This document shows, one piece after another, positions 51,623-59,626 of a DNA stretch of 64,000 bases (positions are counted from its first letter, which is position 1; each line of letters opens with the position of its first letter). The stretch lies in NCBI RefSeq assembly GCF_046097105.1, contig NZ_CP175562.1, positions 62,001-126,000 of the forward strand, read 5' to 3'. The DNA is from Natroniella sp046097105. GTDB taxonomy: Bacteria > Bacillota > Halanaerobiia > Halobacteroidales > Halobacteroidaceae. The notes beneath the pieces were generated by a model. It worked only from the letters and a program-made list of their open reading frames with translations. It was not told the origin of the DNA and did no database searches. The position numbers and the translations under genes were made by a program.

Positions 51623-52549
51623 ATGGAAATTGTCGATAACATAACAGAGTTAGTAGGGAAGACCCCAATTGTTAAATTAAATAGGGTTGTCCCAGAAGAT
51701 GTAGGGGAGGTTTATCTTAAACTGGAATCTTTTAATCCAGGTGGCAGTGTTAAAGATAGAATAGCTTTAAATATGATTGAAACTGCTGAACAAGAAGATG
51801 ATTTAAAGCCAGGAGGAACGATTGTTGAACCAACGAGTGGTAATACGGGGATTGGTTTAGCATTTATCGGAGCTGCTAAAGGTTATAATGTAATTTTAGT
51901 TATGCCCAATACGATGAGTATCGAAAGAAGAAAGATCTTAAAAGCTTATGGAGCTGAATTAATTTTGACTCCTGGTGAGGATGGAATGCCCGGTGCAATT
52001 GAAAAAGCTAGAGAATTAGCTGAGGAGAATGAAAATTATTTTATGCCTCAACAATTTTTAAATCCTGCTAATCCAGAGATTCATCGTAAAACGACAGTCA
52101 AAGAGATTATTGAAGTTACTGAAGGGAATTTAGATGCTTTTGTAGCTGGAGTAGGAACGGGTGGAACGGTGACAGGAGTTGGTGAGGTATTAAAAGAAGA
52201 GATTGAAGGAGTTAAAGTTGTGGCAGTAGAGCCTACTGATTCAGCAGTAATTAGTGGGGGAGAGCCTGGCCCGCATATGATTCAGGGGATTGGAGCCGGC
52301 TTTATTCCTGAGGTCTTTAATATGGAGCTAGTAGATGATGTATTACAAATAAAGAATGATGAAGCAATTGAGATGTCACGCCAATTAGCAGCAAAAGAAG
52401 GAATCTTGGTTGGGATTTCTTCGGGAGCAGCAGTTGCAGCAGCTATTAAAGTGGCTCAAGAATTAGGAGTTGGAAAGAAGGTAGTAACAATAGCTCCTGA
52501 TACTGGAGAGAGGTATTTGAGTACACCTTTATTTAAAGTTAAAGAATAA
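51623..52549 (+). CDS. cysK: cysteine synthase A (O-acetylserine sulfhydrylase)
   Basis: A PLP enzyme that makes cysteine from O-acetylserine and sulfide. The Schiff-base lysine is in NPGGSVKDRIA near residue 43, with the substrate loop PTSGNTGIGLAF, the phosphate-binding GTGGTVTGV near 180 and the C-terminal GERYLSTPLFKV. At 308 residues it is the sulfide-using CysK type; the long variants that use thiocarboxylate carriers look different at the C-terminus. Own terminator, about 230 bases before yeiH. TAGGAGG precedes the ATG. Confidence 0.95.
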   Translation: MEIVDNITELVGKTPIVKLNRVVPEDVGEVYLKLESFNPGGSVKDRIALNMIETAEQEDDLKPGGTIVEPTSGNTGIGLAFIGAAKGYNVILVMPNTMSIERRKILKAYGAELILTPGEDGMPGAIEKARELAEENENYFMPQQFLNPANPEIHRKTTVKEIIEVTEGNLDAFVAGVGTGGTVTGVGEVLKEEIEGVKVVAVEPTDSAVISGGEPGPHMIQGIGAGFIPEVFNMELVDDVLQIKNDEAIEMSRQLAAKEGILVGISSGAAVAAAIKVAQELGVGKKVVTIAPDTGERYLSTPLFKVKE

Positions 52550-52560
52550 TAATTAAGGAA

Positions 52561-52597
52561 AAGAGCCTAAAGATAAATCATTTAGGCTCTTTTTTAT
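52561..52597 (+). terminator. cysK terminator
   Basis: AAGAGCCTAAA (52561-52571) pairs with TTTAGGCTCTT (52581-52591), then more T. Confidence 0.92.
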
Positions 52598-52712
52598 TTT
52601 TTTGCTATAATAAAACTTTATATTTTTTAATATAATAGAATAGAAAAACTTAGTTCAAATCAAAATCTAAAGCAGGTAGATTAAATGGCAGAATTAATTC
52701 CGACTATTCCTA

Positions 52713-52741
52713 TTGACATTACAGAGATAATGTGGTAAAGT
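52713..52741 (+). promoter_or_regulatory. yeiH promoter, twin of the hcyS promoter
   Basis: TTGACA (52713-52718), 17 bases, TAAAGT (52736-52741), followed by TTATAATAACAAA. The same arrangement, with GACTATTC further upstream, stands before the sulfur-carrier gene at 54455-54483. The shared bases beyond the -35/-10 boxes suggest a common regulator. Confidence 0.65.
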
Positions 52742-52779
52742 TTATAATAACAAAGTTTTAATAGGAGGTTAGTTAGAAA

Positions 52780-54120
52780 ATGGGTGAAGTTAATCTGGAT
52801 AAAAACGAGAAGATAGAGAGTAAGTTTGATTTATCTAGTTTATGGTCTCTAGAAGAGTGGTGGACTGTCTGGTTAGGTATAGTATTAATTATTGCTGCAA
52901 TTGGTAATATCATTGCAAAACCTGTTTTACCAGGACAATGGGGGGGAGAAGGTGCTGAATCAATTTTAGCAGCTATTCCGATTGAAATTGTTACAGGAAT
53001 ATTAATGACAGGATTAATAACTTTAATTATTTTTGCTTTAGCAGTATTCTTTAGTAACCGCCAAGAACTTAGTGATTTTCTTAAGGGGTATCCAGTTATA
53101 TTCTTATTATCGATTTTAGCGTATGTACTTGGAAATTATGCTCCATTACGACATTATGGTTTTAATGATGTGATTTGGGCTTTAGTAATTGGATTAGTGA
53201 TCAGCAATTTAATTAAAGTGCCTCAATTTTTGCAGGGAGCTGTCCGAACAGGTTTATATATTAAAACAGGGTTAGTCTTATTAGGAACATCTATTTTGTT
53301 TGATCGAATGTTAGCATTAGGAGCAATGGGATTAGGAGTAGCTTGGGTAGTAACACCGGTAGTCTTAATAGTAATGTATTGGTATTCACAAAAGGTTTTA
53401 AAGATGCATGATAATAAGGGGTTAGCAATTACGATTGCTACTGCAACTTCAGTTTGTGGAGTATCAGCAGCTATTGCTTCAGGTACAGCTTCTAAAGCTA
53501 AACAAGAAGAGATCACTTTAGCTGTTTCAATAACTTTAATTTTTACTGTTCTAATGATGGTAGGGATGCCAGCAATAGTTCAATTATTAGGAATAGATCC
53601 GATAGTTGGTGGTGCATGGCTGGGAGGTACAATTGATGCAACAGGAGCTGTCGTTGCTTCTTCTGCATTATTAGGTTCAGAGGCAATGGAAGTAGCTTCT
53701 ATTATTAAGATGGTTCAAAATATTTTAATTGGAATTATTGCTTTTGGAATAGCTGTTTTTTGGGTGACAAAATATGAAAATAAATCTACTGAAGAGGTTA
53801 GTGTCAACTTTACAGAAATATTTACGAGGATACCTAAATTTATCTTTGGATTTGTAGGTGCTTCTTTGGTCTTTTCTTTTTTATTATCTGAACCAAGTGT
53901 ACAGAATAGTTTGCCAATATTGAATGGTTTTAGAGGATTCTTCTTTACATTGGCATTTATTAGTATTGGTCTTGATTCTAATTTTAAAGAGATGGCTCAG
54001 ATGGTCAAAGGCGGAAAGGCAATTCAACTTTATATTGGTGGTCAATTACTTAATATAGTGTTAACCTTACTTGCTGCTTATGTTTTCTTTAGTGGTCAAT
54101 TTTTTAATTTGCCATTTTAA
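52780..54120 (+). CDS. YeiH-family putative sulfate/sulfite exporter
   Basis: A 446-residue membrane protein of the YeiH/UPF0324 family with about 11 hydrophobic segments after a 25-residue cytoplasmic head. The family signature includes SVCGVSAAIASGTASKAKQEE near residue 227 and GGTIDATGAVVASSALLG near 285. Members lie near cysteine regulons and are thought to export sulfate or sulfite; the substrate is not proven. Here it stands ahead of a sulfate-to-homocysteine operon and shares its promoter design, so release of excess sulfite is plausible. AGGAGG precedes the ATG. Confidence 0.88.
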   Translation: MGEVNLDKNEKIESKFDLSSLWSLEEWWTVWLGIVLIIAAIGNIIAKPVLPGQWGGEGAESILAAIPIEIVTGILMTGLITLIIFALAVFFSNRQELSDFLKGYPVIFLLSILAYVLGNYAPLRHYGFNDVIWALVIGLVISNLIKVPQFLQGAVRTGLYIKTGLVLLGTSILFDRMLALGAMGLGVAWVVTPVVLIVMYWYSQKVLKMHDNKGLAITIATATSVCGVSAAIASGTASKAKQEEITLAVSITLIFTVLMMVGMPAIVQLLGIDPIVGGAWLGGTIDATGAVVASSALLGSEAMEVASIIKMVQNILIGIIAFGIAVFWVTKYENKSTEEVSVNFTEIFTRIPKFIFGFVGASLVFSFLLSEPSVQNSLPILNGFRGFFFTLAFISIGLDSNFKEMAQMVKGGKAIQLYIGGQLLNIVLTLLAAYVFFSGQFFNLPF

Positions 54121-54187
54121 GCCCAATTTTAAAAAAGTTATATTTTCTGATAGATAAGTAACATGATTAAGGTGAGGGGTGGTTAAA

Positions 54188-54328
54188 TTGAAGAAGGTAT
54201 TATTGTTGGTTGTAGTATTAATTGTTGTGGGGATTGTTCTATTTGATATTGGAAATTCTGGAGAACACTCTAGTGGCGCTGGTGAAATATGGTGGACAGG
54301 GATCGAGGAGATTGAAAATAATTTTTAA
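54188..54328 (+). CDS. 46-residue single-span membrane peptide next to yeiH
   Basis: TTG start after AAGGTGAGGGG, stop TAA at 54326-54328. Residues 2-19 (KKVLLLVVVLIVVGIVLF) form one hydrophobic helix. The rest, IGNSGEHSSGAGEIWWTGIEEIENNF, is small, with two Trp in a row and an acidic end. There is no homologue I recognise. It begins 67 bases after yeiH with no terminator in between, so it is probably co-expressed and may be a small accessory subunit. A weak hairpin follows. Confidence 0.6.
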   Translation: MKKVLLLVVVLIVVGIVLFDIGNSGEHSSGAGEIWWTGIEEIENNF

Positions 54329-54387
54329 TGAGCTGATAATATTGTACAATAAATGATGAGCTTGGAAAAGGATTGAAAGTTTTAATT

Positions 54388-54416
54388 AAAATGACCTAAG
54401 GTCATTTTCTTCTTTG
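54388..54416 (+). terminator. possible terminator of the yeiH unit
   Basis: AAAATGACC (54388-54396) pairs with GGTCATTTT (54400-54408), followed by CTTCTTTG. The T run is interrupted, so strength is doubtful. Confidence 0.5.
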
Positions 54417-54454
54417 TTTTAATGTTGACTATTCTGATTGGTATAATCACCTTA

Positions 54455-54483
54455 TTGACAGGGCCAGAATAATATGATAAAGT
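54455..54483 (+). promoter_or_regulatory. promoter of the sulfur-carrier/sulfite-reductase operon
   Basis: TTGACA (54455-54460), 17 bases, TAAAGT (54478-54483), then CTATAATAACAAAATT, nearly matching the yeiH promoter. GACTATTC occurs upstream of both. Confidence 0.65.
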
Positions 54484-54546
54484 CTATAATAACAAAATTA
54501 ATTTAATCAATTCAGATAAAAAAACTCGGCATTAGGAGGATAAAAG

Positions 54547-54768
54547 ATGAAAATTAAAGTGAATGGTGAAAAAGTTGAATTCGAAGTTGAATTGACGGTG
54601 AGTGAATTATTGAAAAAAGAAGATGTAGAGATGCCTGATATGGTATCGGTAGAGCTAAATGGTGAAATTTTAGATAGGGGTAATTTTGATAATCAAGTAA
54701 TAAAAGATGGTGATCAAGTAGAATTTTTATACTTCATGGGTGGTGGTGCTGGTCATGGACTTTACTGA
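54547..54768 (+). CDS. ThiS-like sulfur carrier with capped C-terminus (HcyS-like)
   Basis: A 73-residue ubiquitin-like beta-grasp protein, MKIKVNGEKVEFEVELTVSELL..., with VSVELNGEIL and DGDQVEFLYFMGGG. In active ThiS the chain ends at Gly-Gly and the terminal carboxyl becomes a thiocarboxylate. Here Gly65-Gly66-Gly67 is followed by six extra residues, AGHGLY, so trimming is required first; the JAMM protease two genes on fits that need. The extra codons overlap the start of the next gene by 14 bases. No thiG or thiH is near, so thiamine synthesis is not the likely role. AGGAGG precedes the ATG. Confidence 0.88.
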   Translation: MKIKVNGEKVEFEVELTVSELLKKEDVEMPDMVSVELNGEILDRGNFDNQVIKDGDQVEFLYFMGGGAGHGLY

Positions 54769-55561
54769 AGAGCAGCTTGAACGATATTCACGCCATATTA
54801 TTTTAGAAGATGTAGGGGTAGAAGGTCAAATAAAGTTATTAGAATCATCTGTTTTAATTATTGGAACAGGAGGGTTAGGAACACCTGCAGCTCAGTTTTT
54901 AGCAGCAGCAGGGGTAGGTAAGGTTGGATTGGTTGATGCAGATCAAGTTGAACTTTCCAACTTACAACGGCAGGTATTACACTATACTTCTGATGTAGGG
55001 AAGCTGAAGGTTCAATCAGCTAAAGAGAAGATAAATTCTATGAATCCAGATGTAGAAGTTAAAGCATATGATTATTACTTAATGTCACATAATATTAGAG
55101 AAGTTATTAGAGAGTATGATTTTATAATCGATGGGACTGATAATTTTCCAGCTAAGTTCTTAATTAATGATGCTTGTGTGATGGAAGGAAAACCACTTTC
55201 TCATGCTGGAATTATTAAATTTACGGGCCAAACAATGACTATTGTACCTGAAGGTGATGAGACGCCATGTTATCGGTGTGCTTTCCCTGAACCTCCTAAG
55301 CCTGGTGTTGTACCTTCTTGTAAGGAAGCTGGTGTTTTGGGAGTTATGGGGGGAGTGATTGGAACGATCCAAGCTACTGAAGCAATTAAGTACTTACTAG
55401 ATAAAGGTGAATTATTAACCGGTACATTGTTAAGCTATGATGCCCTAGATATGAAATTTAGAAAGATAAATTTAAATCGCAATGACAATTGTGGTGTCTG
55501 TAGTGCTAATCCTGAGATTAAGGAGTTAATAGATTACGAACAAGGAGCTTGTGAACTATGA
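54755..55561 (+). CDS. ThiF/MoeB-like E1 enzyme activating the sulfur carrier (HcyF-like)
   Basis: A 268-residue adenylating enzyme. The ATP site is IIGTGGLGTPAAQFLAAAGVG near residue 35, the Arg finger is in LERYSRHIILEDVG at the N-terminus, and the D-N-F-x-x-K motif (GTDNFPAKFLIND) lies near 125. Structural zinc pairs are CYRC near 170 and CGVC near 250, and a candidate acceptor cysteine lies in VPSCKEAGVLG. It adenylates the carrier's terminal glycine before sulfur transfer. The ATG at 54755, inside the carrier gene, is preferred over the GTG at 54740. It overlaps the JAMM gene by 4 bases. Confidence 0.92.
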   Translation: MDFTEEQLERYSRHIILEDVGVEGQIKLLESSVLIIGTGGLGTPAAQFLAAAGVGKVGLVDADQVELSNLQRQVLHYTSDVGKLKVQSAKEKINSMNPDVEVKAYDYYLMSHNIREVIREYDFIIDGTDNFPAKFLINDACVMEGKPLSHAGIIKFTGQTMTIVPEGDETPCYRCAFPEPPKPGVVPSCKEAGVLGVMGGVIGTIQATEAIKYLLDKGELLTGTLLSYDALDMKFRKINLNRNDNCGVCSANPEIKELIDYEQGACEL

Positions 55562-55968
55562 TTATTGAGCTAGCAAGAGATGATTACCAAAAGATATTAG
55601 AGGATGCTCAAGGGCGATTCCCTACAGAAGCTTGTGGGTTAGTAGCAGGTTTGAAAGAAGAAGGTAAAATAGAGGTTAAAGCTGTATATCCAATGACGAA
55701 TTTAGATGGATCAGCAGAGCATTTTACATTAGATCCGAAAGAGCAATTCAAAGTAGTTAAAGAGATTAGAGCAGAGGGTTATCAACTAATTGGTAACTAT
55801 CATTCACATCCAGCTACTCCAGCTCGTCCTTCAACTGAGGATAAGAAGTTGGCCTATGATCAGGAGGCGGTTTATTTTATTCTTTCTTTAAAAGGCAAGC
55901 CTATATTGAAGGCATTTAAAATTGAAGAACATAAGAATGTAACTGAATTAAAAGTAGAGTTGGTTTAG
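55558..55968 (+). CDS. JAMM/MPN+ zinc protease of the sulfur carrier (HcyD/Mec-like)
   Basis: A 136-residue stand-alone JAMM domain with every catalytic residue: Glu24 (TEACGL), His82 and His84 (HSHP), Ser92 and Asp95, in the HxHx7SxxD spacing. In Mycobacterium the Mec protein cleaves the cysteine adduct from CysO, and in Wolinella HcyD trims the carrier HcyS. Both roles, removing AGHGLY from the carrier and releasing product, are possible here. The ATG overlaps the preceding stop as ATGA. Confidence 0.93.
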   Translation: MIIELARDDYQKILEDAQGRFPTEACGLVAGLKEEGKIEVKAVYPMTNLDGSAEHFTLDPKEQFKVVKEIRAEGYQLIGNYHSHPATPARPSTEDKKLAYDQEAVYFILSLKGKPILKAFKIEEHKNVTELKVELV

Positions 55969-55992
55969 CTAAGAGAAGAGGAGAGGGGAATT

Positions 55993-58323
55993 ATGAAAAT
56001 AAAACCAGTTTTTAAGATACCAGAGACAGTTAAAGAAGACACTAACAAGTATCAGCAAGAAGTAGAACGCTTTCTTGCTGGAGAGATTGATCCTGTTAGA
56101 TTCAAAGGTCATCGAGTACCAATGGGGATCTATGGGCAACGAGGTGCAAAAGAGGAAGAACAATATATGGTGCGTGTTAGAGCACCTGGTGGGGTAGTTA
56201 CAGTAGAGCAATTGAAGATATTAAATCAATTAAGTAAAGAGTACGGTTCAGACTATTTACACTTAACTACTAGACAGGATGTTCAGATTCATCAAGTAGA
56301 TATAGAGGATACTTCTCAGATACTATTTGATTTATTAGAGGTTGGTTTAAGCCCACGAGGTGGGGGAGGAAATACTGTTAGAAATATTGCTAATGCTTCA
56401 CGAGCAGGAGTTGCTTCTGATGAATTATTTGATACAACACCTCACGCTTTATCATTAACGGAATATTTGATCAAGACGAGATCTTCCTTTAACTTACCGA
56501 GGAAGTATAAGATTGCCTTTTCTTCTACACCAGAAGATGAAGGATTAGCTACAATCAATGATCTAGGATTTATTGCTCAGGAAAAGAATGGGAAGAAAGG
56601 TTTTAAGGTGTATGCTGCTGGAGGAATGGGTACTGCCTCAGAAGTTGGATTTTTGATTGAAGAATTTATTACAGAAGATAAGATCTTTCATGTAGCAGAA
56701 GCAATTAAACGTTTTTTTGATGAATATGGTGACCGAAGCAACAAGCATAAAGCTAGATTAAGATTTGTTAAGAAGAGATTAGGCGAAGAAGAATTCAAGA
56801 TTAAATATAAAGAGTATTTAGCAGATGTCTTAGCAGAGAATATTGAGACGCATCAAATCAATTATTATCAATTGCCAAGAGAAGAAGTTAACACGGAATT
56901 AGAAGTAACTGCTGATTATTTGAAAGAAGAAAAAGTAACTGGTTATTATTCAGTTGAGTTGAGACCTGAAAATGGAGATTTAAAGGCTGATGAGTTAGAT
57001 CAAATATTAGAAATAGAACTTCTTGCTACTAAAGAGGTTGATCTGCGAACTACTAATCGACAGAGCCTATTAATTAGAGGAGTTAGAGCTGAGCAAGTTG
57101 AAGAGTTGCTTGAAGAGATAAGAGCTATTAATCCTGAGCTATTAGCTAAGAATAACTCCACAGTACCAATTGCTTGTAAAGGAGCTTCAACCTGCCGATT
57201 AGGTCTATGTCTATCACCAAATTTGGCTAAAGAAATTAGAAATAAACTTGCTTCTTTAGCTGATAGCTTACAGAATTTATTACCTCAGATCTATATTAGT
57301 GGTTGTCCGAATGCTTGTGGTCAACATTTGATTGGTAAGATTGGTCTGGAAGGGAAAGCAAAACGCTTTAATGGTAAGTTGGCCCCTCATTATTCTCTCT
57401 TATTGGGAGGGAATATTGCTGATGGCAATAGTAAGTACGGAGAACGAGTAATTGATCTACCAGCAAAGAGAATTCCTGAATTTTTGGCTAGCTTAGCTGA
57501 AGAGTTGGCTACAGAAGAAGATTATAATCCAGCTCAATTCAATCAGTATTTAGAAGCTGGTGGAAAAGAGAGGATCAAAGAGTTAGCTGCTGAGTTTATA
57601 GATATTCCAACTTATGAAAAAGAGTCTGACCTATATCAAGATTGGGGCCAAGATGAAGACTTCTCCTTAGCAGGAAGAGGGCCAGGTGAATGTGGAGTAG
57701 GAGTTATGGATATTATTAAATTGGATTTAGATACTGCTCAGAAAAATTACGAGCAAGCAGTTGTAGAAGATGATGCAGATCAACTTTATCAAGCAACTGT
57801 CAATGCTGCTAGGGCATTATTGATTGTTAAAGGGGTCGACACACAAAAGGATCGAGTTATCATTAAGGAGTTTAAAGATAAATTTATTGACGGTCGATTA
57901 GTAGCTACAGATTATGAAGAGGTAGTTGATGCTGCCATTGATTATAGATTAGGTGATATTGATGATTTATTTGCTTATCAAGAAGAAGTAAAAGGATTGA
58001 TTACTCGGATTGAGAAATTATTTAACTCCTTAAATGCTAAACTAGAATTTACAATTGAGATAGAGCAAGCAACAGAGGATGATAGTGATTCTACCGATAA
58101 AGAAGTAGCTGATTTAAGAGGAGTTAAATGTCCAATGAACTTTGTTAAAGCAAAGGTAGCTATTGCTCCTTTAGAGCCAGGAGAGACAATTGATATCTAC
58201 TTAGATGCAGGAGAACCGATTGCTAATGTACCACAGAGTTTAAATTCTGAGGGGCATGAAATCTTGGATAAAGAGCAGGTTGGAGATGGTTATTATATCT
58301 TGACAGTTAAGAAGTCAAGTTAA
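55993..58323 (+). CDS. ferredoxin-type sulfite reductase fused to a helical (HEPN-like) domain and a TusA domain
   Basis: 776 residues in three parts. Residues about 1-520 are a sirohaem/4Fe-4S nitrite-sulfite reductase with two half-domains and ligands Cys395, Cys401, Cys438, Cys442 (C-x5-C and C-x3-C). Residues about 575-685 are all helical with the ARALL...G pattern of HEPN-type domains. Residues about 705-776 are a TusA/SirA domain with the sulfur-carrying Cys713 in the DLRGVKCPMN motif. The arrangement implies that sulfide made at the sirohaem is captured on Cys713 as a persulfide or passed on to the ThiS-like carrier. AAGAGGAGAGG precedes the ATG, 24 bases after the JAMM gene. Confidence 0.9.
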   Translation: MKIKPVFKIPETVKEDTNKYQQEVERFLAGEIDPVRFKGHRVPMGIYGQRGAKEEEQYMVRVRAPGGVVTVEQLKILNQLSKEYGSDYLHLTTRQDVQIHQVDIEDTSQILFDLLEVGLSPRGGGGNTVRNIANASRAGVASDELFDTTPHALSLTEYLIKTRSSFNLPRKYKIAFSSTPEDEGLATINDLGFIAQEKNGKKGFKVYAAGGMGTASEVGFLIEEFITEDKIFHVAEAIKRFFDEYGDRSNKHKARLRFVKKRLGEEEFKIKYKEYLADVLAENIETHQINYYQLPREEVNTELEVTADYLKEEKVTGYYSVELRPENGDLKADELDQILEIELLATKEVDLRTTNRQSLLIRGVRAEQVEELLEEIRAINPELLAKNNSTVPIACKGASTCRLGLCLSPNLAKEIRNKLASLADSLQNLLPQIYISGCPNACGQHLIGKIGLEGKAKRFNGKLAPHYSLLLGGNIADGNSKYGERVIDLPAKRIPEFLASLAEELATEEDYNPAQFNQYLEAGGKERIKELAAEFIDIPTYEKESDLYQDWGQDEDFSLAGRGPGECGVGVMDIIKLDLDTAQKNYEQAVVEDDADQLYQATVNAARALLIVKGVDTQKDRVIIKEFKDKFIDGRLVATDYEEVVDAAIDYRLGDIDDLFAYQEEVKGLITRIEKLFNSLNAKLEFTIEIEQATEDDSDSTDKEVADLRGVKCPMNFVKAKVAIAPLEPGETIDIYLDAGEPIANVPQSLNSEGHEILDKEQVGDGYYILTVKKSS

Positions 58324-58336
58324 GAGGAGGATTTTA

Positions 58337-59554
58337 ATGAGGTTTTCTACTAGATTAGTTAATCTAAAAGTCGATAACGAACAAGGAGCAACCAATACAC
58401 CAGTCTACTTGACTAACTCCTTTCAATATGATCGAGCCGAAGATTTAGAAAAGGTATTTAATCAGCGAGCACCTGGCTATGTCTATACTAGGGTCAATAA
58501 TCCATCAATTAGAAAAGTAGAAGAAAAGCTGGCTTCAATAGAAGAAGGGAAGTCAGCTATTCTCTCTTCCTCTGGTATGTCAGCAATTGCTACAGCTACG
58601 TTGGCAATTTTGGAGCAAGGAGATGAATTTATTGCCACTAGTTCTTTGTTTGGAGGGACTTACAATCTCTTTAAGAGCTACAAAAATTATGGTATTGAAC
58701 CTAAGTTTGCTTCTGGGGTTGAACGAGAAGATATTGCTGAATTGATTACTGAACGGACTAAGTTTGTCTTTGCTGAGACTTTAGGTAACCCTAAGTTAGA
58801 TATACCTGATTTGAGAGGAATTGCTCAATTATGCCGAAAGCATGGTGTTGCTCTAATCATTGATAGTACAATGACTACACCAAGTCTGATTAAGCCTTTG
58901 GAATTAGGGGCTGATTTAGTAATTCACTCTACCTCTAAATATATCAATGGAACGGCCAATTCGATTGGTGGGGTAATTATTGATGGTGGAAGCTTTGATT
59001 GGACTGAGTTTGATAATTTTGTTGATTATAAGAGGTATGGTAAATTTGCTTTTACAGTTAAAGTTCGAAGAGAGACTTTTAGGAATTTGGGCGTTTGTCA
59101 GTCACCTTTAGATTCATTCTTAAATGAATTGGGATTGCCGACTTTAGCTTTAAGGATTGAGCGGCATTGTCAAAATGCACTGGAGTTGGCTGAATTTTTA
59201 GCTGAACAGCCACAAATAGTAGAAGTCAATTATCCAGGTCTTGAGGATAATGAATATCATAAACGGGCCAACGAATTATTTGAAGCCGGTTATGGTGGTG
59301 TCTTAACTTTACGAGTTGGAAGTAAGGAGCAAGCTTTTAGCGTAATTAACAACCTGGATTATTTCTATAATTTAGCAAATATTGGGGATGTTAAATCATT
59401 AGTAATTCATCCAGCTTCAACGATTTATGCTAACAATAGTGAGCAAGAACGGCAGGAACTTGGTGTCTATGATGATTTGATTCGGGTCAGTGTAGGAATT
59501 GAAGATATTAGAGATCTGAAAAAAGATTTTGCAACTGCATTAAAAGAAGTTTAA
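58337..59554 (+). CDS. metY: O-acetylhomoserine sulfhydrylase-type PLP enzyme (MetY-like)
   Basis: A 405-residue gamma-family Cys/Met-metabolism PLP enzyme. The Schiff-base lysine is in HSTSKYINGTANSIGG near residue 203, and NYPGLEDN and ANIGDVKSLVIHPAS near 350 place it with O-acetylhomoserine (thiol)-lyases rather than cystathionine synthases. In this operon the sulfur donor is probably the carrier thiocarboxylate, giving a carrier-homocysteine adduct that the JAMM protease can release. AAGAGGAGG lies before the ATG, 13 bases after the sulfite reductase gene. Confidence 0.9.
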   Translation: MRFSTRLVNLKVDNEQGATNTPVYLTNSFQYDRAEDLEKVFNQRAPGYVYTRVNNPSIRKVEEKLASIEEGKSAILSSSGMSAIATATLAILEQGDEFIATSSLFGGTYNLFKSYKNYGIEPKFASGVEREDIAELITERTKFVFAETLGNPKLDIPDLRGIAQLCRKHGVALIIDSTMTTPSLIKPLELGADLVIHSTSKYINGTANSIGGVIIDGGSFDWTEFDNFVDYKRYGKFAFTVKVRRETFRNLGVCQSPLDSFLNELGLPTLALRIERHCQNALELAEFLAEQPQIVEVNYPGLEDNEYHKRANELFEAGYGGVLTLRVGSKEQAFSVINNLDYFYNLANIGDVKSLVIHPASTIYANNSEQERQELGVYDDLIRVSVGIEDIRDLKKDFATALKEV

Positions 59555-59626
59555 ATTTACTTATAAATTTTATTAGTAAGTAATATATATCTTATTGTTG
59601 TGAAGGAAAATCAAGGAGGAGTTAAG

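Noticed and set aside
52685..52738. 17-codon open frame in front of yeiH
   Set aside because: It covers the promoter boxes of yeiH, so it would not be on that transcript, and the upstream ribosome site is weak.
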